Source: Trichomonas vaginalis G3
Taxonomy: Eukaryota; Parabasalia; Trichomonadida; Trichomonadidae
Assembly: GCF_026262505.1 (NCBI RefSeq)
Contig: NC_067207.1
Span: forward strand, 15,840,082 to 15,904,081
DNA: 64,000 nt
Direction of reading: 5' to 3'
A program made the position numbers and the translations under genes. A model generated the notes under the pieces. The model saw nothing but the letters and a program-made list of their open reading frames with translations. It was not told the DNA's origin and made no database searches. This document shows, one piece after another, positions 30,231 through 39,103 of the stretch (position 1 is its first letter; every line of letters starts with the position of its first letter).

Positions 30231-30815
30231 ATGACCGAAGAAGTTGAAACGGTAGATTTGACACCACAAACAAAAAGTTCAGAACCATTGTCAAAACCTG
30301 TCAAAGAACTTACAGATGAAGAGAAAAATTCAATAATAGAAAGTGCCAGGTCTGGAAATACAAACCCTAACTATAAAGTCACTTTTCATAGAAATGGAAC
30401 GGCTAGTATCTCAAAAAAGAAACAGACTCTCACAAATAAAATATTGAAGTCTGAAGGAGCTTTCGAGACAACAGATGGAAAAGTTTACTTCACTGACCAA
30501 CAGTTCATTATAGAACATCTCATTGACTTAGAGTCGAAATATTCTAAACTTTACAACAAACACAAAAAGTTGAAAGGAAAACAAAAACAAATGGCATATG
30601 ATATTTATGAAGATGTTAACGACACAACCATACCTGCAAGTGAGGTAAAGTCAGAGGAACCGAAAAGTGACGAAAAACCGATAGAAGAAGAAAAACCAAA
30701 AACTGAAGATAAACCAAAACCAAAGTTTAGTTTCCAAACTAAACCAACTCAACCTTCATTAGCTGGTATGGGTTGGCGTCAAAGGCTTTTGGTAGCAGGT
30801 GGTTATGTAAAGTAA
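30231..30815 (+). CDS. Maverick conserved protein with a small beta-hairpin domain (194 aa)
   Basis: Residues about 28-65 (LTDEEKNSIIESARSGN, then KVTFHRNGTASISKKKQ) match the start of the gene at 54476-54902 in Maverick C, and more weakly the small protein at 52102-52338 (HTMKDGRVQFRKIKQPL). The rest is a coiled coil and a Glu/Lys/Pro linker, with a conserved basic tail (GMGWRQRLLVAGG). It may bind nucleic acid or be a core component. Function unknown. Confidence 0.6.
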   Translation: MTEEVETVDLTPQTKSSEPLSKPVKELTDEEKNSIIESARSGNTNPNYKVTFHRNGTASISKKKQTLTNKILKSEGAFETTDGKVYFTDQQFIIEHLIDLESKYSKLYNKHKKLKGKQKQMAYDIYEDVNDTTIPASEVKSEEPKSDEKPIEEEKPKTEDKPKPKFSFQTKPTQPSLAGMGWRQRLLVAGGYVK

Positions 30816-30878
30816 AGAAAAACATTGCATGAAATAAAAACATTTTTTTAAAAAATATATTTTTTTATTTTATTTGAA

Positions 30879-31463
30879 ATGTACGTTGAGTTTGTTGGAA
30901 AGGACCGTTGGAAAACTTGTTTGTTAGATGAGAAATATGAAATTCACTGTTGTGAGCCTTTTGAAGTCAGAAACAAAAAGACAAAAAGAGTTTTAAGCGA
31001 ATGGGAGCGAAATGACGGATATGCTAATATGAAGATGAGTGGAAAAAACTATTTTAAACATGTTGTCATTGCAACTCATTTTATACCGAACCCTAACAAT
31101 TTACCTTTTGTAGACCATATAAACCATATAAGAAACGACAATAGACTTGAAAACTTGCGTTGGGTCACTTGTTCTGAAAACAATAAGAACATAGGCAAAT
31201 TTCGAGATATTGTATTCGAATTTGTCGACGAACTAGAAGATGAAGCAATTGAAATTACAGACTATGGCGAGCATACGTTTGAGTTTTACTACTATAGCGA
31301 AGAACAAGACTCTTTCTACTTTTATACCGGCGTAAACTATAGGAAATTACAAGTATGTTTTACTAAGGCGGGCTATGCTCATGTAAACGCTAGAGATACA
31401 GATGGAAAATACGTTCAAATACATCTTAACAAATTCAAGAAGCTATATGGCATACCATTTTAA
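30879..31463 (+). CDS. HNH endonuclease (NUMOD4-HNH type) with an extra C-terminal module
   Basis: Residues 20-110 follow the NUMOD4-HNH layout: EPFEVRNKKTKRVLSEW, then HVVIATHFIPNPNNLPFVDH and INHIRNDNRLENLRWVTCSE. The His-Asn-Asn set typical of the family is present. Such enzymes cut DNA and are often mobile in phages and giant viruses. The C-terminal 70 residues (IEITDYGEHTFEFYYYSEEQ onward) recur as a free-standing protein at 51629-51949 in Maverick C, so this half is a separable module, perhaps DNA-binding. It is a likely homing-type or genome-conflict nuclease. Confidence 0.85.
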   Translation: MYVEFVGKDRWKTCLLDEKYEIHCCEPFEVRNKKTKRVLSEWERNDGYANMKMSGKNYFKHVVIATHFIPNPNNLPFVDHINHIRNDNRLENLRWVTCSENNKNIGKFRDIVFEFVDELEDEAIEITDYGEHTFEFYYYSEEQDSFYFYTGVNYRKLQVCFTKAGYAHVNARDTDGKYVQIHLNKFKKLYGIPF

Positions 31464-31486
31464 AATATTTTTTTATTTTTATAAAA

Positions 31487-33631
31487 ATGCCCCCATATAG
31501 AATGGATAGAAAATCTGCTAGAATAAAAGCAGAGTTAGAAAGATATGGTTGGAGAGTTTCGAAGAATTTTAAATATAGGAAGGGAAGACCCATAAAAGTC
31601 TATGACAAACTGGCTGGTCTTCGCTACGAAATGGACTTAGAAACAGCACGCGCAAACTATCCAAACAGATTAGAGAGGTTAGAAGAAGAGCGACTTATGG
31701 ACATGCCTTTCGATGTTTCTGAGCCGCAAGTTGAAGGACACGACGGCTTTGCCAGATTCTACTGGAAACATGACGAACAATTGCATCCTTTGAGAAGGAA
31801 AAAAGGAAAAGGTGAAGACGCACATGCTCCCATGGAAAGAACAAGATATGCATATGAAAAGTATCGTGAAGTTAGAAGTCAAATTACATCTGGTCGAACC
31901 TTTACAGTAAACTTTGACGAAGGAAAGAACAAAGAAGGCTTCATGGGTGTACTTGCTGCCATACAAGACGGAAATAAGAAAGGATACAATCTCAGACTAA
32001 CCGTAACAGATTTAGATGGTCACATTTACTATGCGCATGGCAATGAACAAACAGCCGCACAACTTCTTGACGCTTTCAAGACTACAAAGAGAGAACAAAT
32101 GTTTGACTCCGACTCAGACATTTTGAATGCAATTGAAGGAATTGCAAGTGTCAAGTTCGAATGGTACCAACCTAACCCTCAAGCAGTCAGACAACATGCT
32201 GGATACTTCCCGTTCATAAATAAGTCTGACATTGACTTGACAAGGTATGGAATTTACAATTCAATTGAAACAATTGTCAATGAACCTTGTATTCTTACAT
32301 GTCTCAGGAACTCTGGTCTTGTTTCAGAAGAGAAGATGAAGTATCTTGAGTCATGTGTGAAGACAAGGTACATTCTTAGAGGTCAATTGGCAAAAGTTGC
32401 ACCGTTGGCAAATGTCAATATCCGAGTCAACATACCTACAGCTAAAGGTTCTTCACATGACGACTATGTTGTTGACAAAGACTTACCATGGTTGAAGATT
32501 GTAATTGTCCACAACCACTTCATGTTGAACGAAAGTCTTATGTTCGGAAAAGGCAAGTGCAACATTGTCAGAGCTGTAAACATTCTTTTCGAGAAAGGTT
32601 TGTTGGAACCAATTCCAGATGACAAGCTGACAGAAACTTTTGTACCAAAAGACGAAACAAACTTTTCACTGTTAGCAAGACCAAAAGTTGTTCCAGACAA
32701 AGTTCTAGTACAAAAGAAGTACACAATTCCACAAGGAGTTGGATTGTTCGGATACCAACCTGAACCAGAAGAACTTCCAATGAGGTTGCAAGAACTTCAA
32801 GATGCTATAAACAAACTTCCATTGAGACATCCAATTGACGTCAAATTGTATTGGAGAGCATCTGAGTTAGGTCAGAAGGTTTTATATGAAACAGGTTGCT
32901 TCGACGATGTTTATGAGATAACAGGAGAAGTTTCTCAGAAGATAAGAGACTCGCTTGAATTTCCAAAAACTGGTCCGATTGGATGCGACAAGTTCGACTC
33001 AGATGAAAAGATATACTATGTCGACCTTAACGCTGCGTACATGAGATTTGTCCAATATATTCCGACTGGAATCCCAAACGAAGATGGTGAGTTCCCAGGA
33101 AGGAACTATACAGTTGGAAAAGTCATACAACAACTCTATGATATTAGGAAAGCTTCAAACCCCAAACTTGCAATGACACTCAAATTGCTTATGAATTCGA
33201 CATGGGGATATTCCATTAAGAAACCTCAAGAGATGAAGAGTAAACATTATGAGAAGGTCGACAACTTTGTTGAAAGGTTTTCTCCTTTTGTTTTGAAGTA
33301 CGAATTCACTCAAGGTCAAAGTGGCTTAGTAACCACATTAAAACCTATTGTCGAACATTGGTCCTATCCTCAGTTCGCAAAGGCAGTCCTTGACAACTAC
33401 AACAAATTCTTCTCCGAAGTCAAATCCAAAGTGAAGGTTTACTATGAGAACATTGACGCACTCATGACGAACGAAGAAGGATACAACAAACTCATTGAAA
33501 TGGGTTTAGTCGGTGAAAAGATGGGTCAATTCAAATTGGACAAAATTTTCACCGAAGTTCATGTCCTCTCCAAGCGTAAGTATTGGGGTATACTTGAAGA
33601 CGGCACAGAAATAAAACATTGCATGAAGTAA
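31487..33631 (+). CDS. Divergent family-B DNA polymerase-like protein (714 aa)
   Basis: Residues from about 505 onward show polymerase-like blocks: YYVDLNAAYMRF (motif A-like), KLLMNSTWGYSIKK (motif B-like) and VYYENIDALMTNEE (motif C-like). The middle part aligns with the N-terminal part of the Maverick C PolB (CILTCLRNSG versus CFVYACIQAG; HNHFMLNESL versus EDHYMLNERL). The protein is 714 aa against 1259 aa for PolB of Maverick C, and I see no clear exonuclease region. The frame is open throughout. Whether it is active is unclear. It may be a specialised or regulatory relative, or the remains of a polymerase. Confidence 0.65.
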   Translation: MPPYRMDRKSARIKAELERYGWRVSKNFKYRKGRPIKVYDKLAGLRYEMDLETARANYPNRLERLEEERLMDMPFDVSEPQVEGHDGFARFYWKHDEQLHPLRRKKGKGEDAHAPMERTRYAYEKYREVRSQITSGRTFTVNFDEGKNKEGFMGVLAAIQDGNKKGYNLRLTVTDLDGHIYYAHGNEQTAAQLLDAFKTTKREQMFDSDSDILNAIEGIASVKFEWYQPNPQAVRQHAGYFPFINKSDIDLTRYGIYNSIETIVNEPCILTCLRNSGLVSEEKMKYLESCVKTRYILRGQLAKVAPLANVNIRVNIPTAKGSSHDDYVVDKDLPWLKIVIVHNHFMLNESLMFGKGKCNIVRAVNILFEKGLLEPIPDDKLTETFVPKDETNFSLLARPKVVPDKVLVQKKYTIPQGVGLFGYQPEPEELPMRLQELQDAINKLPLRHPIDVKLYWRASELGQKVLYETGCFDDVYEITGEVSQKIRDSLEFPKTGPIGCDKFDSDEKIYYVDLNAAYMRFVQYIPTGIPNEDGEFPGRNYTVGKVIQQLYDIRKASNPKLAMTLKLLMNSTWGYSIKKPQEMKSKHYEKVDNFVERFSPFVLKYEFTQGQSGLVTTLKPIVEHWSYPQFAKAVLDNYNKFFSEVKSKVKVYYENIDALMTNEEGYNKLIEMGLVGEKMGQFKLDKIFTEVHVLSKRKYWGILEDGTEIKHCMK

Positions 33632-33655
33632 AAAAATTTTTATTCGAATTTGAAT

Positions 33656-33949
33656 TTAAATGTGGGGAATTCTTGGGAAAGGGTTCTCTCTGTTTGGAAG
33701 TAGTATCCAAGGACGCTTGGCAAAGAACTTTATAATGGCTTCCTTCTTTGCTTGCTTTATGTCGTCGAAAGGAGTGTTTTCTGGTATTTGCAGGACAATT
33801 CCGGTGTCAATTTCAATTTTAAGCGCACCTCTTCCAGACACCCAGCCTGCAATGGTCCTGTTTGACTTCAGATGGCTCAGGTAGTTCCTAACTAGCTCAT
33901 TTATCTCTATAAGGTAGATTGCCTCATCTGCTGGGTCTATGTCGGTCAT
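33656..33949 (-). CDS. Small protein (97 aa), unknown
   Basis: The product begins MTDIDPADEAIYLIEINELV and has a mixed helical and strand character. Its first part reappears as a decayed fragment near 38630-38700, in the same arrangement beside a 22-bp minisatellite. No family was recognised. It is divergent from the KilA-N gene, and the minisatellite fills the gap between them. Confidence 0.5.
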   Translation of the reverse strand: MTDIDPADEAIYLIEINELVRNYLSHLKSNRTIAGWVSGRGALKIEIDTGIVLQIPENTPFDDIKQAKKEAIIKFFAKRPWILLPNRENPFPRIPHI

Positions 33950-33951
33950 TG

Positions 33952-34388
33952 TTTCAAGACAAGTCTTTTACTTTTTCAAGACAAGTCTTTTACTTTTTCA
34001 AGACAAGTCTTTTACTTTTTCAAGACAAGTCTTTTACTTTTTCAAGACAAGTCTTTTACTTTTTCAAGACAAGTCTTTTACTTTTTCAAGACAAGACCCG
34101 TTATTTTTCAAGAAATTTTTTGGTGTAAAGTTCTCAAATTTGAGAACAGTGGTCTTGATTGAAGACGATACCCGTACTTTTTCAAGACAAGTCTTTCACT
34201 TTTTCAAGACAAGTCTTTTACTTTTTCAAGACAAGTCTTTTACTTTTTCAAGACAAGTCTTTTACTTTTTCAAGACAAGTCTTTTACTTTTTCAAGACAA
34301 GTCTTTTACTTTTTCAAGACAAGTCTTTTACTTTTTCAAGACAAGTCTTTTATTGTTTCAAGACAAGTCTTTTATTGTTTCAAGACAA
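33952..34388. repeat. 22-bp minisatellite, two blocks (CAAGACAAGTCTTTTACTTT-type)
   Basis: The unit has a 22-bp period. Block 1 (33952-34095) has about 6.5 copies and block 2 (34175-34388) nearly 10. Each unit contains the inverted repeat AAGAC-AA-GTCTT. Between the blocks is GTTCTCAAATTTGAGAAC, a perfect 18-bp palindrome (near 34130). The array ends at CAATGTCCGACGTACCACCA, the same bases that start the small gene at 38957. Frames that read through the array are by-products. Confidence 0.93.
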
Positions 34389-34439
34389 TGTCCGACGTAC
34401 CACCAAAAAATATTTTTTTATTTTTATTGTAAGAACAGT

Positions 34440-35102
34440 ATGACAGTCGAAGCAAAAACGTTCACGAACAAATCTAATGGCGAAACATTCACAAAAGGCA
34501 CTTACAACGGTATTGAAGTCTTACGTAGAGACAAGGATGGTTATATAAATGCAACAAAGATGTGTCAGCAGTTTAGGAAAGACTTTAGAAGGTTGTTGGA
34601 AAATAAGTCCTGGGAAGAGTATTTTAAGGCATTTTGTGAAGAATATACCAACCCGCGGAAAACGGCGGGTTGCTTTTTATACAAAGTTCATGCAGGAATT
34701 CCTGATGAAATCAAACAGGTTAGAGGAACGTATGTAGACCCAAGACTTGTAAACTATATAGCAATGTGGGCTTCTCCAAAATATTGTATAGCAGTTGGAA
34801 AAATTCTGGACTCCATAGACAAGAAAGTTCATGAGAAATTAGATGAAGAAGAACTTGAAGATACAGTAGAGAATGCAAAACCTTTGTTTGAAGAAGAAGT
34901 TAGAAAAATGCATGAAAAACAAATAGAACATGAACGTGAGATATGTTCTGGTTATAGAGATTCTCCATACGAACTAGACCAATGGGAACAAGAAGATTTA
35001 AAGAGAGAATTTAGAGAATATGAACTCGCTAAGATAGCATTAGAAGCTGCAGAAAAGAAGTTAAAAGTTTGGGGTCGTTTTGTACAAAAATATTGTGAGT
35101 AA
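34440..35102 (+). CDS. KilA-N domain protein (220 aa)
   Basis: The start at 34440 is chosen because the frame upstream is only minisatellite, and because the leader TTTTTATTGTAAGAACA is shared with the next gene. The product shows KilA-N features: EVLRRDKDGYINATKMCQQF near residue 25 and YVDPRLVNYIAMWASPKYCI near 110, then a charged coiled coil. KilA-N domains bind DNA in phages, poxviruses and giant viruses. A hairpin is embedded in the coding sequence at 34650-34671 (see findings). A partly decayed homologue lies at the right edge of the window. Confidence 0.8.
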   Translation: MTVEAKTFTNKSNGETFTKGTYNGIEVLRRDKDGYINATKMCQQFRKDFRRLLENKSWEEYFKAFCEEYTNPRKTAGCFLYKVHAGIPDEIKQVRGTYVDPRLVNYIAMWASPKYCIAVGKILDSIDKKVHEKLDEEELEDTVENAKPLFEEEVRKMHEKQIEHEREICSGYRDSPYELDQWEQEDLKREFREYELAKIALEAAEKKLKVWGRFVQKYCE

Positions 35103-35136
35103 ATGAACCATTTTTTTTCGACAAAAATATATTTTA

Positions 35137-35190
35137 GGGTAGAAGGGTATATCTACCCCGTTTTCTACCCTCTTTTCTACCCTCGTAGAA
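35137..35190 (-). repeat. Palindromic GGGTAGAA element, reverse orientation
   Basis: This copy lies 34 bp after the KilA-N stop and is the reverse complement of the copies at 36233, 36361 and 48874. Folded form: GGGTAGAA paired with TTCTACCC around an inner GGGTA/TACCC stem. Confidence 0.8.
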
Positions 35191-35327
35191 AACACACAAA
35201 ATGCTTGTTTTGAGGTCGAGCCATTTTTGGCTCCACCGTATTTTTAAACCAAACTCGTTCATTTTGTGCTGAAATAAAATAAAGGTAGTCCCACCAAAAA
35301 ATATTTTTTTATTTTTATTGTAAGAAC
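35191..35327. other. Scrap of a KilA-N-type gene plus shared leader
   Basis: The part at about 35196-35275 resembles 63790-63850 in Maverick C (TGTTTTGAGGTCGAGCCA and GGCTCCACCGTATT). The end (TATTTTTTTATTTTTATTGT then AAGAAC) is the leader of the next gene and nearly identical to the leader of the KilA-N gene. Confidence 0.5.
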
Positions 35328-36224
35328 ATGTCAGCAACAACAGCACCAAACTCGTTAGTCATGAACCCAACTTCTATGTTAGTAGAGATGAAAAGCTTCA
35401 TTCCTTCTTCATATACTTTCGAAACAGAAATCCAGAAGATAAAGCAAGAACTTCTCCAAGGAGATCTAAACTGTAGTGCGAAAGATGAAACAAATGAACA
35501 GTATCTTTATGAAATGCAGGATATTATTGACCATCTACCTAAACTTCCTGAAATACAACAACAAAAGCTCACTATTCCAGAATTCGATGAAATAGAAGTG
35601 AAACCATCTGACTCAGTTGAAATAAAGAAGTTCATACGTAATGTAAACTATGAGTTTCTTGGATTTCATTACAACCACAAAGACTGCGATATGGTATATT
35701 TCATTGACATATATAAATCTGAAGAATTTAAGACCTACGACAACTTTGTTTCGTTAGTTGCTGAGTGTGTCTTGCAGATAAGAGATAAAGATAGAAGAGG
35801 TAAGGTATGGAACCAACAGATAAAACCAGCAGCCTTTGAGTTAAAGAAGACCATCTACGCCTTACTTGTTTTAGCAGGACAAATTTCAGAATATAACGCA
35901 AAAATGAACTCACAATGTTCAAAATGTAAAGCAGCAACAAGGAAATATAACTACTCCGTCAAAGAGATAGAAAGAATGAGAAAAGACCATACTGACTTAA
36001 AGAAAGAAGTAGAGAAACCAGCAGAAGATAAAATGGACATGTTGACATTTCTGAACAAAAACTATCCAACTGCTAACGATTTCCTTCTTTCAGATGTCAA
36101 GAAGAAATATAAAGAAACCTTCGGCATAGTTAAAATTTTTGATATCCTTCGTGAAGAAATAGAAGCTACAAAACTGTTTAAAGTCATGAACCATCACAAC
36201 ATATACCATGTAAAACGCTTGTAA
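35328..36224 (+). CDS. Maverick-conserved protein, coiled coil with one CxxC (298 aa)
   Basis: Homologous along its length to 62469-63410 of Maverick C. The start MSATTAPNSLVMNPTSMLVE is shared, as is the central MNSQCSKCKAATRKYNYSVK and the end NHHNIYHVKRL. The CxxC might bind metal. No known family was recognised. In both elements it is followed by a T5orf172 gene and then a KilA-N gene, forming a conserved cassette with near-identical leaders. Confidence 0.7.
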   Translation: MSATTAPNSLVMNPTSMLVEMKSFIPSSYTFETEIQKIKQELLQGDLNCSAKDETNEQYLYEMQDIIDHLPKLPEIQQQKLTIPEFDEIEVKPSDSVEIKKFIRNVNYEFLGFHYNHKDCDMVYFIDIYKSEEFKTYDNFVSLVAECVLQIRDKDRRGKVWNQQIKPAAFELKKTIYALLVLAGQISEYNAKMNSQCSKCKAATRKYNYSVKEIERMRKDHTDLKKEVEKPAEDKMDMLTFLNKNYPTANDFLLSDVKKKYKETFGIVKIFDILREEIEATKLFKVMNHHNIYHVKRL

Positions 36225-36232
36225 ATAGTTAT

Positions 36233-36407
36233 GGTAGAAATGAGGGTAGAAAACGGGGTAGATATACCCTTCTACCCTAAAATATATTTTTATTGAATTC
36301 TGTATAAAATTCTGAGTAAAATGACATATGGAACACATACTTTTTCAGTAAGGACATATGGGGTAGAAATGAGGGTAGAAAACGGGGTAGATATACCCTT
36401 CTACCCT
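36233..36407 (+). repeat. Two palindromic GGGTAGAA elements after the 298-aa gene
   Basis: Copies at 36233-36278 and 36361-36407 read GGGTAGAAAACGGGGTAGAT followed by ATACCCTTCTACCC. The first follows the stop codon by 8 bp. The matching position after the homologous gene in Maverick C (62416-62462) has an element with the same fold but another sequence. It may be a 3'-end or termination signal, or a tiny mobile repeat. Confidence 0.8.
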
Positions 36408-36480
36408 AAAATATATTTTTGTCTGATTTACGCTCATTACGAAGAAGTCTTGACAAAACATTTACGAAGAAGTATATTTC
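36325..36480 (+). repeat. Internal copy of the right subterminal region
   Basis: The sequence from ATATGGAACACATACTTTTT through the hairpin to ACGAAGAAGTCTTGACAAAA matches 48838-49000 near the right terminus of the same element. A terminal fragment therefore sits in the middle of the element, as expected from nested insertion, gene conversion or a composite origin. Confidence 0.75.
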
Positions 36481-36672
36481 CTGTGTTGTTGTCAAAATGT
36501 CATGTTGTCACACTTTTTCAGAGAAGTTCATTTAACCGAGTGACCTGGTCGCCTAAAATATATTTTATTGAATTCTGAGTAAAATGACCAAATTTCATGA
36601 ATTTCCTTAAGATAGAAAATAAAAGTTAGTTTTATTTTTTTTATTTTTTTATTTTGTATGTAAGAACAGAAA

Positions 36673-37284
36673 ATGTTAAACATTGAGTTTGAAACAGTTA
36701 GAAAGATAGACAATGAGACCAAAATAGTTAGAATAGGTGATTTAAACGTAAGATACTCAAAGAAATACAAAAAATATTCTTTGTCAGACATTTTAACACT
36801 ATCTGAAAAGAAAACATCCACGACTGGGTTAAAATGCTTTACTCAGAAAATTTTGACAAAAAATCCTGAGCTTATGATATCGGTAAGATTCTATGGAACA
36901 AGAGCATATCTCATCGACAAAAGTCTTATACCAGTAGTTTTGTTCTGGATTGACCCAGTTGTTGGATATAATTTCATAACATATGGTTCATTCGATACGG
37001 AACGTTGCAGTGAAGGCTTACTTTACATCGTTCAGAAACCAAAGGACTTCAATACAAAGAGATATAAGATAGGAAGAACATTTAATATAACTCAAAGATA
37101 TGACAGTATAGTCAATAGAGTTAAGGTTGTGTTTGTTAATGATATGAGAGCTGCTGAAACAGAACTACTTGAAAAGTTTGAGAAAATGTATGGTGCTCCC
37201 ACGAAAGGTAAAGAAACGTTTGAAGTAGATGAGATAGATAGTGCTATAAAATTATTTGACGAAGTTGCTGAAAAATACATGTAA
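36673..37284 (+). CDS. T5orf172 (GIY-YIG-like) protein with an N-terminal KilA-N/MSV199-like region (203 aa)
   Basis: The C-terminal part reads EGLLYIVQKPKDFNTKRYKI, GRTFNITQRYDS, FVNDMRAAETELLEKFEKMY and GKETFEVDEIDSA. This fits the T5orf172 domain: a Y-I/V start, YKIGRT, an E in AETELLE, and a late xEtF. That fold is related to GIY-YIG nucleases. The N-terminal half may be a DNA-binding part. Homologous gene at 61693-62304. Nuclease activity is plausible but not shown by sequence alone. Confidence 0.75.
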   Translation: MLNIEFETVRKIDNETKIVRIGDLNVRYSKKYKKYSLSDILTLSEKKTSTTGLKCFTQKILTKNPELMISVRFYGTRAYLIDKSLIPVVLFWIDPVVGYNFITYGSFDTERCSEGLLYIVQKPKDFNTKRYKIGRTFNITQRYDSIVNRVKVVFVNDMRAAETELLEKFEKMYGAPTKGKETFEVDEIDSAIKLFDEVAEKYM

Positions 37285-37306
37285 AGCGTTTATTTTTGGT
37301 CTTTTG

Positions 37307-37670
37307 TGAAAGTCAAAGACGATATGTACCAAATGCAAAGTATTTTGACAGCATGTTTTGCTCCAGATACTAAGCTTCCTAAAGACTGGTTTAGGAACCA
37401 AAGCACACAAGAACTTTTGAGCGAAATTTCTCTAGACCGAGAAAAAACGTAGTCGCCAAAACTCTATGAAAATCGTGAAGAACAGCGACTACGGAAAAAA
37501 CCGTAGTCGCCAAAACTCTATGAAAACAGTGAAGAACAGCGAGTAGGGAAAAAACCCCAGTCGCCAAAACTCTATGAAAATCGTGAAAAATTGCCAAACG
37601 GTTTGAGAGGATATTATGTACATAGACTTCTTGTAAATGCTGTAGCAATGTGGGCTTCGCCTCTTCACCT
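37307..37670 (+). pseudogene. Decayed KilA-N gene copy with internal hairpin repeats
   Basis: The ends match the neighbouring gene at 37783-38610: the first part reads GTCAAAGACGATATGTACCA, and the last TATGAAAATCGTGA through to GCAATGTGGGCTTCGCCT. In the middle a unit of about 58 bp is present almost three times, each with a hairpin such as GCGACTACGG-A6-CCGTAGTCGC. It is a broken copy. The hairpins occupy the site where the intact gene also has a hairpin. Confidence 0.75.
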
Positions 37671-37782
37671 AAAATATATTTTTATTGAATTCAGCAACAA
37701 AAATCATGAATTTCCTTAAGATAGAAAAAATAAAGTTAGTTTTATTTTTATTTATTTTTTTATTTTGTATGTAAAGACAGAT

Positions 37783-38610
37783 ATGTCAACATCAGAGAAC
37801 ACAACAACAGTTATAGTCCATGAAGCTATAAATGAAGAATATGAGTGGGTTCAGTTTAACAAACAACTCCGTCTCATTCGTTCGGTCAAAGACGATATGT
37901 ACCAAATGCAAAGTATTTTGAACGCTCTTCGTTCTACAAAGCAAGCATATCATTGGTTTGAAAACCAACAGACAAAAGAACTTTTAGAAGAATTTCCTCA
38001 TATGTTTGCTTCCCTCGGAAAACCGAGGAATGAGATTCCGTATGAAAATCGTAAGAATTTGCCAATAAATTTGAAAGGATATTATGTTCATAGACTTTTA
38101 GTAAATGCCGTAGCAATGTGGGCTTCACCTCGCTATGCTTGTTATATTTTCATGATGTTAGATGAAATTCATAGACAAGAACGTGAAGAGATGGAAAAGA
38201 AACTTCAAGCAAAAGATGAAGTCATTGAAGCAAAAGACAAAAACATACAGAAAAGAATACCACGTTCGGTACCAAAAGGAAAGGAAAAGAACTATAAGTA
38301 TATGATTTATACTGAAGAGATGGAAAATGAAGAAGACAGAGATATGGTTATGTTGCATTTAGTCAGAAGAAACAACAAAAGCTTTTACGACTTAGCTAAG
38401 ATTTACAAATCTGACAGAAATTGGTTCTATCGCGAAAACTTACCGATTTCAATGACACCAAATGAAGATGTGAAACAAATAGTTCAAGATACTTTACCTC
38501 AAACACACTATGATATTAAAGGTTGTACAATACTTACCTTCAAAGAAGATTTGCCATTGTTAAAGGAAAAAATAACAGAGTATTTTGACAACTTCAAACA
38601 AGTAGAGTAG
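37783..38610 (+). CDS. KilA-N plus DUF3627-like protein (275 aa)
   Basis: The start MSTSENTTTVIVHEA is chosen because the preceding TTTTGTATGTAAAGACAG is a leader shared with the homologue at 60777-61604. Residues about 40-130 form the KilA-N part (ending YYVHRLLVNAVAMWASPRYA). A coiled coil follows, and a C-terminal domain from residue 165 (PRSVPKGKEKNYKYMIYTEE) fits the DUF3627-like domain found with KilA-N in large DNA viruses. It probably binds DNA. A hairpin, CCTCGG-AAAA-CCGAGG, lies inside the coding sequence at 38013-38028. Confidence 0.75.
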   Translation: MSTSENTTTVIVHEAINEEYEWVQFNKQLRLIRSVKDDMYQMQSILNALRSTKQAYHWFENQQTKELLEEFPHMFASLGKPRNEIPYENRKNLPINLKGYYVHRLLVNAVAMWASPRYACYIFMMLDEIHRQEREEMEKKLQAKDEVIEAKDKNIQKRIPRSVPKGKEKNYKYMIYTEEMENEEDRDMVMLHLVRRNNKSFYDLAKIYKSDRNWFYRENLPISMTPNEDVKQIVQDTLPQTHYDIKGCTILTFKEDLPLLKEKITEYFDNFKQVE

Positions 38611-38629
38611 ATGAACCATTTATTTTTGG

Positions 38630-38950
38630 TCTTGACTTCAGATGGCTCAGGTAGCTCTATAAGGTAAATTGTCTTGTCCGAGTCCTTCTGGCATTCCGAG
38701 TCCTTCCTTCCGACAGAAAAATATTTTCCCGACAACTGGAAAAAAATTTCCCGACAACTGGAAAAAAATTTCCCGACAACTGGAAAAATTTTTCCTGTTG
38801 TTCGTCCGTAAACCATTCAAATTTTCGAAAATTGAGAACTTTTTGGTCGAACGACAGAAAAAGTTTTTCCTTCCAACAGAAAAAGTTTTTCCTTCCGACA
38901 GGAAAATATTTTCCCGACAACTGGAAAAGTTCTTCCATCCGACAGGACAC
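38630..38950. repeat. Second 22-bp minisatellite block (CCGACAACTGGAAAAAAATTT-type) with decayed gene start
   Basis: It begins with a decayed piece of the 97-aa gene (compare 33656-33949). A 22-bp unit follows, three clean copies from 38729, then degenerate units rich in TTCCGACAG. Each unit has TTTCC/GGAAA arms. The layout (97-aa gene start, minisatellite, GAATGTCCGACGTACCACCA) is the same as at 33656-34410, but the repeat unit has changed. Confidence 0.75.
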
Positions 38951-38956
38951 AAACGA

Positions 38957-39103
38957 ATGTCCGACGTACCACCAACCGAGTCCATTCCAAAGCCAGAAGA
39001 ACCGACAGCCCCAGCACCACAACAGACTAAGACTAAAACACTTACATTTTTTACGCTTGACTTTTTACAATTTGAACTTTGTTTGCGTAGATATGAATTC
39101 TGA
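38957..39103 (+). CDS. Short Pro/Glu-rich frame (48 aa)
   Basis: The product begins MSDVPPTESIPKPEEPTAPA and ends in a hydrophobic stretch. The first residues are also found just after the minisatellite at 34390. It overlaps the 3' end of the ATPase gene on the other strand by about 50 bp. It may be a truncated gene start. Confidence 0.3.
   Translation: MSDVPPTESIPKPEEPTAPAPQQTKTKTLTFFTLDFLQFELCLRRYEF

Noticed and set aside
33952-34388. CRISPR-like array
   Set aside because: Units are contiguous with a 22-bp period and no unique spacers; this is a minisatellite in a eukaryotic element.
33939-34439. N-terminal extension of the KilA-N frame through the minisatellite
   Set aside because: The extension is translation of the 22-bp repeat; the true start is after the shared leader at 34440.
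37770-37782. GTATGTAAAGACAG before the KilA-N and T5orf172 genes resembles a trichomonad 5' splice site (GTAYGT)
   Set aside because: No ACTAACACACAG-type branch and acceptor site follows within a usual intron length, and the genes are open from the next ATG. It is better explained as a conserved leader.
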